Shown one piece after another: positions 1 to 11,900 of a DNA stretch of 64,000 bases. The stretch comes from Tribonema minus (taxonomy: Eukaryota; Sar; Xanthophyceae; Tribonematales; Tribonemataceae): positions 310,001 to 374,000 of the forward strand of contig JAFCMP010000445.1 of NCBI GenBank assembly GCA_017506865.1, written 5' to 3'. Made by a program: the position numbers and the translations under genes. The notes beneath the pieces were generated by a model. That model did not search any database. It was not told the origin of the DNA and was given only the letters and a program-made list of their open reading frames with translations. Every line of letters begins with the position of its first letter. Within the stretch, counting starts at the first letter, position 1.

Positions 1-129
1 AGAGCAGTGCTCAACCAATGCAAGGCGCCCGTGGACTTGAAGAATTGGGCAAACTGAGCCACGAGAAGCGCTCTCTGTGGCAGATGAGCAAAAGTCAAGC
101 GCTAGTGGCAAATGAGCAAAGACGGTGGC

Positions 130-610
130 TCAATTCCGTGCCCTTCACCCACCCTCGGGCGCCAGGCATTGATTGAGCACGCGCCTTGAGGTGCGTCTTG
201 AACGCAGCAGGGCCCAGCTGTCGCGTGGCGGCAGCCAACATAGCATTGTAGACATCGTGAGCGGCGCGCTGGTCAGGGGCGGTGACTCGGAGCAGGTATT
301 AGACATCAGTCTCCCCTGGCACCGCCGTCAGCGTGAGACAGGGCCGTATCGTCTGCGGCGATGGCTTGCACAATGGTGCGCACGCCCTTCAGGTGCATGG
401 CCGACGTGTCGGCACCCTCGACCCAGTTGGCGGCAGCGCCTCCATCGCTGCGGCGCTTGCGGGCGGTCACGGCCAGCTGGGCCTGCGCCTCTGCAGCGCG
501 CACACCCTCGGCGAGGCGAGCCGCATCGTCCTGAGCGCCCGCCGTTGCCGCATGCGCACCGCGCGCCACTTCCGCGGCTGCCTGCGTCTCCCCCCCGCCG
601 TGAGCCCCTT
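130..610 (-). pseudogene. Degraded alanine-rich coding remnant
   Basis: Read on the minus strand, a stretch from about 610 to 305 is open and Ala/Arg-rich (segments AEAQAQLAVTARKR and TSAMHLKGVRTIVQAIAADD) and ends at a TGA near 306. Protein-like sequence then resumes in another frame (VTAPDQRAAHDVYNAMLAAA, then RQLGPAAFKTHLKARAQS) down to about 130, after an in-frame TAA. This pattern suggests a coding sequence broken by a frameshift and a stop. A possible splice acceptor (C-rich tract then CAG) lies near 597. I do not recognise the family; a mobile-element protein is one possibility. The other long ORFs over this stretch are frame shadows. Confidence 0.35.
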
Positions 611-859
611 GGAAAGGAAATCAAGCGTGCAGGCTACCACACCACCGCACCAATGCGTAGCGCAGAGGCAACCAGGAGAATCTCCTCCACCTGGACCTCC
701 TGCAGTAGCTCCCACCGCTCCAGTTTGCATGCTGCTGTCCAGCTGCTGCTCATGTCAAGGATGACAAGCCTCGAGCATGAACGGTACCCGCCGGAACAAG
801 GTCGAGTCGCTCAAGCTCACAACAGAGCTCCAAATCGCAGCCTTCAGCTGCTCATGCAT

Positions 860-926
860 GGGTTAGGGTTAGGGTTAGCTTTAGGGTTAGGGTTAGCCTA
901 ACCCTGACCCTAATCCTGACCCTAAG
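860..926. repeat. Interstitial telomere-like repeat, head-to-head
   Basis: Several TTAGGG units with variants are followed directly by CCCTAA/CCCTGA units, so the tract switches strand in the middle (near 897-900). Its neighbours are ordinary unique sequence, so it is internal and not a chromosome end. Confidence 0.85.
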
Positions 927-1029
927 GCAAGCACGCATGCCGGCCTCGCCTTCCGCCCAGCGATGACTAATTGGCGTCAAAGCTGGAGTCTTCCCTCCGT
1001 ACGCTAGCCACCTCCTCCGTAACCGCAGG

Positions 1030-1212
1030 CTCATGACCGTACATGGCAATATTGACATTGCGCAAAATCACCGTGCAGAGGAACCTGAGCTTGAGCCATG
1101 ACGGCAACAAGTCACACACACGTGCTTGTGTGTAGGGAAGGAAGGTGGTGAAGGACGTGATGTCACTTTGAACAGCACACCTGCGCATGCCAGCTCAGGA
1201 GTGCTGAGTAAC
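1030..1212 (+). repeat. Dispersed repeat, copy 1 (pair with 22190-22362)
   Basis: The stretch from 'ggcaatattgacat' through 'aagtcacacacacgtgct' to 'gccagctcagga' is matched with substitutions and small indels at 22190-22362 in the same orientation. Neither copy makes a convincing protein. It is probably an old dispersed element; its ends are not resolved. Confidence 0.7.
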
Positions 1213-1480
1213 CGAACTTAATTGATCTGGAACTGATTGTGTACACTTCTTCAAAAAGTGCTAACCTCAAGTAGGACATGTACGTACCGTAATTGTGCAA
1301 CAGCACCATATATACTGTGAACGTTAAAAGTTAGACCTCACCCCGGTAATTCTGCTGTCTACTTACACTTCGGTGTGGGAAGCGCGTGACACATTCCTGC
1401 AACTTCCGTCGTCTACTGTCTTGGCAGAGAGCACATTACTGCAATTTCTGGTCGTCTAGATACAACTTTGACACCGGTCC

Positions 1481-1590
1481 CACGCACCGAGAGTGTGCCC
1501 CCAGAAGCCGCGCAGCACGCCCGCCGCGCACGTGTCGCTGCTCAGCTCGTAGCCAACGCGCCCCTCCTCCACGCCACGCCCTCCGCAACC
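1481..1590 (-). repeat. Exon echo: donor side of the DUF1415-like exon
   Basis: This stretch repeats the last ~100 bp of the exon at 1639-1900 together with its donor (CTCG|GTGCGTGGG on the minus strand), with scattered substitutions. Similarity fades just beyond the donor. Confidence 0.85.
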
Positions 1591-1638
1591 AACTACTGTC
1601 CTACTGCAACCTTTACGTCAACATGTTCCCCCACGCAC

Positions 1639-4532
1639 CGAGAGTGTGCCCCCAGAAGTCGCGCAGCACGCCCGCCGCGCACGTGGCGCTGCTCAGCTCG
1701 TAGCCGACGCGCCCCTCCTCCACGCCGCGCTTCTCGAGGCCGCGCGGCGCCGCGTCGACGCTGTGCGTGAACGGGCACACGCGCAGCCCCACGACGACGC
1801 GCGCGACCCACTGGCGCAGGCGCGTCACCGCGGCGCGCGCGTGCGGGTTGCCGCGCGCGACGGGGGGCGCGGGGGGGCCCGAGGGGCGGATCCTGAAGCC
1901 CTGCGTAGGGGAGGGGGGAGGGGGGGGAGTTTGGCTTGTGTTGATGAAGGCCCAGAGAGGAAAGAAGGCATTGGGGGGGGTGGAGTGTGTGAGTGTGTGT
2001 GTGTGGGGGGGGGGTGAGCTTGTAATGATGAAGGGCCCGAGAGGGGGGAAGGGGGGTGAGGGGGAGGGGGGGGCATGAGCGTCTGTTGATGCAGGGCATG
2101 AGAGGGGTGCGACATGTTTGCGGCCCTGACTCACTGGCAGACTCGCAACCTGACGCTCAGCACACCCACTCAGCTCGAGGCGCGCCGCGCCGCCGCTCAA
2201 AGGGCACCGCGAATGCCACGCGCACACAGCACCCCTAAACCCACCCCTGACCCAACCCTCAATTAAACCTTGAGTTGCGCCGCGTCGGGCGGAGCGTGAA
2301 GGTCGCGCGTACGGGGTAACGCGCACCTTGACTGTGACCCTGCGCATAGCTGTACCTTGAGCCCACATTGCGCCGCAGGGGACTCAAGCATCGAACATGC
2401 ATACGGCGTATCACTGACCCTGGCCGTCATCCTACATAGTTTTTCAGCAAACCAGTGCGAGCACCTTGAGGCGCGTGGCGCCGGCGGGAACTCGAACGTC
2501 GCGCGCACGGCGCGGAGGTCGGGCAGCTCATCGCCGAGCGCTGCTGCGGCGCTGGCATAACTGTCGCACAGCATCTCACGCATATGGGGAGAGTCACTGG
2601 ACTTGTTTTCTATGTATTCAGCACACCTTCGCACCTTGAGGCGTGTGGCGCCGGGCGGGAACTCGAACGTGACGCGCACGGCGCGGAGGTCGGGCAGCTC
2701 GTCGCCGAGCGCTGCTGCGGCGCTCGCGTAACTGTCGCACAGCATCTGCATGGCGCCCTGCTCGACGTCCGGCACCATGAGGATGACGTCGTGCACGGGC
2801 TCGGGGGTCTCCGCGGCGCGCGCCACCTCGGCCTGGGGGGTATGTATATATGCATGGATGAACATAGGGTAAGTAAGAGACAGCGTGTAGTCAAAGGTCT
2901 GAGGTATGTACGCATGTTTCTTTGAACATTGTAGAAAAGAGGAAGTGGACAGTCAAAAGTCAAGTGTGGAGGTAGGTATGCGCAAGCGGGGACTTGGCCA
3001 CCTGGGCGGCAGTGTTGCTGGCAGCCCTCTGAGAAGCTCCGTGGCGGAAGTTGTACTTGCTCTCTGGACCTTGCAGACTTGTGCGTTTGCAGTTGCAGCT
3101 CAGTGACACATCGCGCAGGAATTGATGCACTGTTGAAGTAGCGTACATCTTGAAGCTACAGGTTTTTCGTCCGTGAAGCGGAAACGAACGGGGTCCATGA
3201 CTGTGAGGACAGACGCTCTTTCTTATAGGCTTGTGACGAGGTCAAGCTGCATAGGCTACTTGATTATAAATCAGGTACTTGGAAGGATCTGGCATGTGTG
3301 TTGCGCTTCTATGGGCCCCCGCGCCACCCTCGAGGGTAGCGCAGTAGGAGCCGCGAGCAACAGTGCCCTCCACAAAGCGCCAGAGCTACAAATTGAACCG
3401 GCATCTCTGCTGATGCCATGAGACGCATCACATGCACAGATTTGTACAAGTGCTTGATCTGTATCGATGATATTGCTCAAGGTATGGATCCTGTAATGCA
3501 CTTGACTTCGCTCGAAATAAAGACAGGTGTTCGACAACCACGTAGGCTGACTGAGATCGAATACTCCTGCGCCCCATACCAGCAATGTGCAGCCAGCCAT
3601 GCTTGTCCGCGCACCTAGTTCAGAAAATTGTGTTGTGAGCCCATGCTGCAATGCAGCGCGCAGCTGTGCGCTCATGAGCCTACAGGACCAACGTGTGCAC
3701 ACACGCATATTTTTGACAGCACTGCTAGCAGCAGTGCTCAAGCTGGCATGCGTACGGCTGCACTGCTGGCGGGTGCCCTCGCAGCATGGCAGAAGCGCCA
3801 GTGAGTCTACAGCTGCACGCTTTGCTGCAGCATGTGCTGCGCGCGTTGTGGCGCAGAGTCAATGGCTAACAGGTCGTTGTCATGCGTGTGGTCGCGGTGG
3901 ACTGACCGCCTGCGTGATGTGACACTGCTCAACCTAACTTCAGCTTCTTTGAATCAAACTTCAAGTGCAGCCAAGGCGCGCTGGTGTGGCCTTGCGCGTA
4001 CAGCTCAGTGCGCGCGCTTGGTAGCATGGCGAGAGTGCTGCTTCTGAGGTGAACGCCAATACGCTTTCCGTTGCAAGTATAGTAAGCTATCAGTTGCCAA
4101 AACAGAAGATCATGTTTCCTGCCATACAACGGTCTTGAAGCCAGCGAAGCACATCAAGCCACAAGGCGCCATTTGGTATTCAGCAGACGCAGCAGCTTGA
4201 GCAGTAGCCGAGCGCCCCTCAGTCGTCGCCGCGGGCAACGGTCTGCTATGGCTTACTCGGGACGGAAATAGCGACGCAAAGCGGAAATGAAGGTGTATCG
4301 CCAGGAAACTCACCCAGAATGCAGCCGTGAGCGTGAGAACGTTGTCGCATGACGCCTCCAATATCGTGGGCGGGCTGATGGGCTCCTGACTAGGCAAGGA
4401 GATCGCAATTCCTGCTCCCACCCCCAGCACTGGTGCGCGCAGCCCATGGCTGCTGCTTTTGACAGCACCTAGGGGAGCGAACGCATGAGCGTTCCCAGCT
4501 ACGGCTGCAGACAGCAGATACCGCAAGCGCAT
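1639..4532 (-). CDS. Plastid-targeted protein with DUF1415-like segment, 3' end missing
   Basis: Three exons join with matching phases: 4314-4532 (ATG at 4532, donor TGG|GTGAGT), 2635-2832 (phase 0) and 1639-1900 (ends phase 1). Residues 1-20 form a signal peptide (MRLRYLLSAAVAGNAHAFAP) followed by AFAP, as in bipartite targeting to red-derived complex plastids. Exon 2 (66 codons, ending VTFEFPPGATRLK) is not recognised. Exon 3 contains TRLRQWVARVVVGLRVCPF, which resembles the start of DUF1415 proteins (a W, then GLxxCPF); its tail CAAGVLRDFW also fits. DUF1415 has no established function. The coding sequence must continue beyond 1639, but I see no further exon in 1-1480, so the 3' part lies outside or is lost. 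Linking the three exons into one gene is an inference from order, strand and phase; exons 1 and 2 could belong to a different gene. Confidence 0.55.
2267..2575 (-). repeat. Exon echoes: donor side of exon 2635-2832
   Basis: 2463-2575 is a close copy of the 3' half of the exon at 2635-2832, including the AAG|GTGC donor; 2267-2320 is a shorter, more diverged copy. Both lie in the following intron in the same orientation. Confidence 0.88.
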
Positions 4533-5945
4533 GGCGACTCACTGCTGCCGACGCTTGCTTGGTTATCTGCTTATCTACTGTGCACGCTGCACCTGAAGTG
4601 CTGAACCCTTGGATGAGGCACGCGCCTCTTCACCGACGCCATCGAGACGTCTGGAGCGACGTCGTGCCCTTGAGGCAGCATCCGCTGTGCCTGCTTTGCT
4701 GGATGCTGCTTCTTCCGACAACACAGCCTTCCAGCTTTGCTACAGTAATCCTTGGGTCCTGGCTCTGCAGTCTGTGGCCCCGAAGCGACAGCGGTGCACG
4801 ATTTTGTGCACACAGTTTGTGCCTGAAACCTTGCGCCTTCACACATCACATGGCGCACAGGTTGGCACCACAGCGTCGAACTTGAGGAAGTGCCCGCGCG
4901 CCAGCATCCGGCTTCACACGGAGAGAGAGTTGACCCGGAGTGAAGCCGTTACTTTTGCAGACGTGAACTCAACTTTGCATCCAAACCTTTTAGAAGAGAG
5001 AGACATCCAACACCATTGGCCGCCTGGAAGGACGCTTTCCAAATTCCACTGCAGCAGGCATTTTCCATCCACCAGACGCAGTGCACTATGTACCAAGTAT
5101 GCTCTTGTTGAATAAGGAAAGATGATCATATGTGGTAATTACACCATGCCTGTGTGAACATCCATCTCTGTGCACCAAGACTGTGTCTGACAGAAGGGTG
5201 TCAAGACTGATCAAAAGTCAAAAAAACGGTTGTTGATATGGTGTCAAGGGTTGGCAAGATGAGTCAGCAATGCCCGTAATCGAGTAGCAGCACAGTCAAA
5301 CCGTCAACACATGTGATAGAGCTGCAGGCATCATGTTGCCGGCTGCATGATGAAGCGCGTGCGAAGGGAGGACAAGTAGACCTTCGCATCACGTCGCGCA
5401 CAACAAGCACAGATGCAGCAGTGCAGATTCGACATCGACTGCAGCTGCAGCGCCACACGTGTGTACCACGCGCTTGCCATTGTCAGAGCTGAAGGTGCCT
5501 GTCGTACGCGCGTCTACTGTAGTGCCGCGCGCGGGCAGCATGCGCGCCTGCCCAAACATGCGGAGCCGCGCGTCCGCGCCGTGACTCATTGTCGCGGCGG
5601 ACGGCTTGTGTTTTTGAACATGAGCGTTTTGTACATCCATGGACCTACACGACAGATTGCGGTCCCGCACGCCTCTCCACGCGCCCTTCTTTGTGTCCTT
5701 GCGGCCAGTAACTGCAAGAGTACTGACATGTTGCGCTGCGCTTGTCCTTGCGGCTGCAGCACGAGTGCACTGCACAGCAACTTATCGAATGCGGGGGCCC
5801 TGGCCCCTTTTGCACAATAGAGAGCAGCGGCAACGCTCGGCAGCTGCCGCCAGCTGCAGTCAGAACCCAAACTGCCATGCCTCCTGCCCTGCGCGGGAAA
5901 ATCAACGCCGATACCCCAACCTCAACCGGCGACTCTCCGCGCCGC
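4533..5945. other. Intergenic region, nothing firm
   Basis: This lies between the start of the AFAP gene and the stop of the CRT-like gene, both on the minus strand. A 168-codon open frame on the plus strand (4609-5115) has no recognisable domain, signal or splice structure and I do not call it. Confidence 0.5.
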
Positions 5946-8900
5946 CTACATCTCATACTCAAAAGGCGACTCTCCTGCCTTCTTCCCCCCCTTCTTGCCC
6001 CCCGCCAGCGGCGGCCGCCCCGAAAACGGGTTCTCCTCGTCGCCCCCCGACTCCGCCTCCGACAGCGAGTCGCGGAACGCGACGCGCTTCTTGCCGCCGC
6101 TGTTGAAGTTGCCACTGCCACTGTTGAAGTTGTCAGCGGCGGCGGCGCGCTCGTCGATGTCCAGCAGCGGGCGGCGGCGCTCCTTGGCGGCGTCGTTGCT
6201 GTCGCCCTTGGTTGCGGGCGCCGCCGCGCGCGCGAGGCGCGGACACAGCGACGCGCCAAAGCGGTACAGCACTAGCCCGCCCATGATGGCAAAGAGGCCG
6301 ATGATGTCTGTGGACTGAGCGAGTGGAAGGGGGGGGGGAGAGAGCGATCACCGGAGATGGTACGGCGCGCGACGGTGGTCAGCGGGGGGGGGATGGGGCT
6401 GGATTCGACACGATGTGTTTGAGTTCTGTCACCCATAAGGCTTGAGTCCTGCTGAAGCTGCCACCTGAAGCTGTAAGTATTCGGCGGTATGCAAGTTAAC
6501 TGGCCAAGCGGCAGCTAAGCCTGGGGATTTGCTTACGGTACTGGCGGACTACTGTCTCATGACACGCTCAGTGTAGAGGAAGGCCCCAGGGTCCACGGCG
6601 CTACCTACATACCAGTGAAACTGAGCTGCATGCGTGCTCACACCAGGTGTGTGCTTATACAAAGCAGACGTTCATGCTGTGCAAAAACTTCAAGTACATT
6701 ATGCTCAGATATTCTGGGAGCGTTGCGTGCTAAAGCCATGGCTGATTACCATGTCGGCCACTGCTGAAATCGGCGCTGCACTGTCACGCCAGAGTTGGCC
6801 GTGCCGCGCGAAGCGGGTGTGCACACAATGAGTGTCATGTGATGCGCCAGTGCAGCAACTGTATACTTCGAAGTAGACTGATTCATACGTGTTCACGTTG
6901 GCGATGGCAATCAAGAGCACGCCGCGCGCGCCTGCAGCGGCGTGTGTGCGGGGATGAACGGCAGCGCCAACCGGCCTGTACGCAGCAGGTGATCATTACA
7001 GTACAGGTGCGTCAAGTGTGTGCTTGTCAGGACTCTGAAGCCGCCTCTTAAACTACCACTCCCCCCTACAAAGTAATCAATTTGTTGATGGTTGTCAGAA
7101 TCACATCAGGCTCACCTGCAGCGGCGTGTGCCCCGGGATGAACGGCAGCGCGAATGCGGCGTTGCCCAGCGCTAACACCTAGCCACTGAATGAATCACCT
7201 TTTCAAATTCATTTGATGATGGTATGATTGTCAGAATCACGTCACGCTCACCTGCAGCGGCGTGTGCCCCGGGATGAACGGCAGCGCAAACGCGGCGTTG
7301 CCCAGCGGCACCGTGATGGTCATCGCCATGAAGAGGATGTTGGCGCTGCCGTACTTGAGGATCAGGATGATCAGGATGTTGTACGTGATGCTGCAAACGC
7401 GCGAGGGGCACGTACGCCGCCGGTCATCATGGAAACGAGTCAAAAAAACGTAGAGCTTCAGGTGACAAGTGTGGCTAGCCGTCGAATTGAAAGCCTTCCA
7501 GCTGCTGCTGCAATTGGCCACGAGTCAAGCATTGCCACCATATTGTGATTTCTGGTACTTGACAAAGCCGATATTTTGCTGGAAGCTTGCAGCGTGTCGC
7601 GGTGCGATCGACATGCAGTTTGTGGTACAAGCATCCACAGAAGGGGTTCCCCAATCACGTAGGTTTGCTCAGGTCAGTCCACTTGACAATCAGGGACACC
7701 ACCAACATCGCTACCGGGCACTACCGTAGTTAGACACCTGGTACTTCAATGCCCTGCATCCCCTGCACCCAACAGACGTCTGTCAATCCCGCGGCCTGTC
7801 GCTCTTCCACACGACGCATCGCGCTCACTTGAAGATGAGGTGTAGCGTCACTCACTTGAAGATGAGGATGAGCGTCACATACAGCGGCCCGCCGGCCAGC
7901 AGTGGTCTGCGTACGGCCCCTCTTCCACGCTGTCGACGCCCACGTTGTCAACTTAAACATGAAGTTCAAACTCAGAGTTTCTGAAACCAACTAATGCCGT
8001 CTTTCATGGCAATCAAATCGGGCGATTCAAATCGGGGCCCAAACGCCCCTTTTAAATCTTCGCCAGCTTCGAACAAAAGTGACCTGGACTTTTGCGTGAA
8101 AATGAGGCAAACAGAACGGCCACGCAAATCGGGCACGGACTCTTCGAGGCGAACAGGCGCAGAACTGCTGACGTTTGCATGGCGCAGGCTCAATGCGGCG
8201 ACACCCGATCCATTTTGAATGGGACTTTTGTGCCCCATAAAAGATGGCTTAAACGCGCAAAACGGAACGACACATTGCACTCACTTGAAGATGAAGTAGA
8301 GCGTCACGTACAGCGGCCCGCCCGGCCAGCAGTGGTCCGCGTACGGCCCCTCCTCCACGCTGTCGACGCCCCCACGTCACTAAGTTCAACATGAAGTTCA
8401 GACTTGAGATCCTTCTCGACGGTTTCTGAAACCAACACAACGCGCAATACGGAACGACACATTGCCAGCACTCACTTGAAGATGAGGTAGAGCGTCACGT
8501 AGAGCGGACCGCCCGGCCAGCAGTGATCCTCATATGGCCCCTCCTCCACACTATCCACACCCACATAGCACTTGAGCCCGTCCCAGATGTTCTCGGGCAG
8601 GTGCAGGGGGTCGACGCGGGGGTCCCCAGCCATCGCCGCCGGCAGCGCCAGCGGCAGCGACACTGCGAACTGGAATATCGCCACCCAGCCGTTGAGATAG
8701 ATGGGGTCGAGCTCCGATTCGCCGAGTGCGATCTCCTTGTAGACGGAGGATAGTGCCATCGGCACGCACGAGAGGATCATAACGGTGGACCAGCCGAAGC
8801 TGCCGCCGGCGCCGCCGTCTGCCATGGACGGGCCCAGTACGACCAGTATGCCCAGGGCCACGGTGAACGCGCCCATGTACTGCGTGAGGGAGTATCTGCG

Positions 8901-11900
8901 GAGAAAGAGGTGGAAGAGGGAATGGGACCTGCGTCAGGCTTGAAGTCTGAGTCATCTTGGGCAACTCAAGGTCAGCACGGTGAATGCGCCCATGTACTGC
9001 GTGAGTACCTGAAATTCGAATGGAGTCAGAGTCTGAGTAAGTCATGATGACCAGTATGCCCAGGGCCACGATGAACGCGCCCATATACTGAGTGAGGGAG
9101 TACCTGGATTCTTTCAATGGAAATCATGCGAATGGAACTCATGTCCGGCTTGGAGTCACAGTCTGAGTGAGGCATTTCGGACAAACCGTGATCAGTTTGC
9201 CCGTAGCAATGGTGAAAGGCGCCCATGTACTGCATGAGGGAAACACCTGCTGGTAGAAGAGAGAATGATACTTGCACAACGATGGCCCGGCAGTCTGAGT
9301 TGGTCGTGATGCTGCGCGCACGTGTACTGGGCACTCAAGCAGCTTCTGGCTGACGGCCACGCAATCCCTTATTCACTCAATGTCAACATGTCCTTCACCA
9401 CGTCGAGCACTGGAGCACGCACGGCGCCTGCAGCAGCCGCTTGCTTATGGCCATGCTGATCCATTGTTCAACTATAACCATTATTTCGCCAGTATCAGTG
9501 GCCAGTGCCTGATGGTCATGTTGATTCAACGTCTGATTATAATGAATTACTTGCCACTATTAGTGCGCATTGAGCACGGCGGCATGCACTGCACGAGCAG
9601 CAGCCGCTTGCTGATGGCCATGCTGATGCACTATCGGTTTATCTATGACTTTAGATACTTCGCCATTATTAGCAACTATACTCAAGTAGCGAAAGACACC
9701 AATCATGTAGCACAATGCACTTGCCACCTTCCTCGATACAAGGAATTCATCGATAGCGAACACGGACACATAGCCACAGGGAATGTCGACGTACTACAAG
9801 ATTATGATGAAGTATACAAGCTAATGAAATTAGGCACTCAGCATAGAACTGACTTTTTCTTGGAAGGAGAGGACATATATGAACTAGTGTCTGACAAGTT
9901 ACAGCAAGTAGCAAGCACCTATGCATTCAGAGACCAGCAGTCAGATGCTAAATACTATCCATGGATCAAGGCCATACTGGCACCAATTGCGACACGATTA
10001 GTGGCACTTGGAGTACGTAAGCCAAACAAGCAAAAAGAGCCTACACAAGAAGATGAGGCAATTGACTTAAGTCAGGATGACATATCTACTCAGACAACTC
10101 AGAGTCAAAACCATCCTTACCACACAACAGATAACCCACAACAAGCAGGAAAACTGTTGAACAGCAACTACGTCAGATACATAGACACTATGTTGTCGGA
10201 TTTGCAGACAAAGCAGCCAAGCGGTTCACTGTAACGTGTAAGCACTGGTATGTAAGCAAATTGAACAACAGTCTTACTAAGCAGCAGTACATTCCACTAC
10301 CAAATGATTGGGATAAGACCGCTTGGGTCGAATTCAATAAGGAAAAACTGGCTAGTTGGCGTCTTTACCCCGACATGAAAGAAACTAAAATAGATGGGAA
10401 ATCAACCTGGGTCACGGTTGATGATCTTCCAACATTTTTTGGGGTATTGAAGTTACACAAAACTCCAACAGGTATACGTGAAGTAGCCAGCGTACAAGGC
10501 ACGCCTACTAGCTCAGCCTCTCGCTTCCTGGTACCAGCACTTCAAAGAATAACAGAAACGTTAAACTCAGTTTGGGCGCTGCTAGCGAATAAGGTTGGAA
10601 TAACCACACCTGAAGGTTCTTGGATCACCAATGATTCAGTACAAGCAGCACCCAGATTAAGGGAGATTTTCAAGGAACCAGAATGCAGAGGCAGGCCGTC
10701 CTACATACTTGATTTCAAAGCAATGTATAATCTTTTTGACCAAACAGACATGAGAAGCAAAATAAGGCAACTAATAGTAGACATGTTCAAGTATAACACT
10801 GGCGGTAGACTTCCGGAAGAAGGCGCTTTTCATGTCAGAGCACCTTCGACCACTAACAGATGGAATTCACTAGAAGTTGAAATGAACAAAAGAGTACGTA
10901 AAGGCTCTGAGAATGTTAAAACAGAAAGATGGAGCGTCATAAATAAAGAAGATGTAAGTCAACACAGAAAAGCATGTTGGTACGCTGATGCGGATACAAT
11001 AGCGGATTTAGCCGACCACATAATTGATAATGCAGTAGTGGCTTTCAGAGGAGCCAATTACAAACAAAAACAAGGTTTACCAATGGGCAATCCTTGCGCA
11101 CCACAACTAGCGAACCTATACTGCGCATACTACGAATTACAACTAGTCTTTCGTCGAGTTCAACTATATAGAGCAGATCCCACAGATTCAGAGAAAACAG
11201 TACTGATTTCGCTTTTCAATTGGGCTCGATATATTGATGATATACTGGCCCCAGGCCTCCCAAGTCACATTGACATAAATGACACTTTATACGATAATAG
11301 ACACCTACAGGGGGGTACTGACGGAATATACCCTGGACGAATGGCCATCGGGAACACAGACACATACATTGACAACCCTATGGAACTCAATCTAGAACAA
11401 TCAGGTACCACAGTAAACTATCTTGACTTACAAATTAAGGTAACAAACACTGAACATTTCACCATAGACCTATATGATAAACTGCGGCACATGCCTGTTT
11501 TGAAGGATTACATTCGATTTCCAACCATACACACAATACTTACCGACGAGATAAGATACGGAGTCTTTTGGTCCTAACTGTACAGGTTTGCTCGAATCAT
11601 CACCAAACCTAACGATTTCATGAACAGGGGCATATCATATTCCAGGGACATGTTCAGCCACGGATACTCAACATTCCGACTCACTATTAAGCTCAGACGC
11701 TTTAGCAAAAAATATGCCAAAGTACACAACAGACATCATGTCAATCACATAACAGAACGATTAGCTGTAAAGTTTTTCAGAATTATCATACGAAAAGTGA
11801 CAGCGACTAAGCAGAAATAAATGCGACTAGCGTATTTATTCTATATTCATGGCTATGAATCACTACAACCTAAGCTAAGTAGTGTGGCTCAAAGCTGTGG

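Noticed and set aside
173-901. 242-codon plus-strand open frame
   Set aside because: Antisense to the more protein-like minus-strand remnant and ends in telomere-like repeat translation.
1593-2099. Pro/His-rich minus-strand frame
   Set aside because: Low-complexity translation of a C-rich intron tract upstream of exon 1639-1900.
4609-5115. 168-codon plus-strand open frame
   Set aside because: No domain, targeting signal, compositional bias or splice structure; likely chance.
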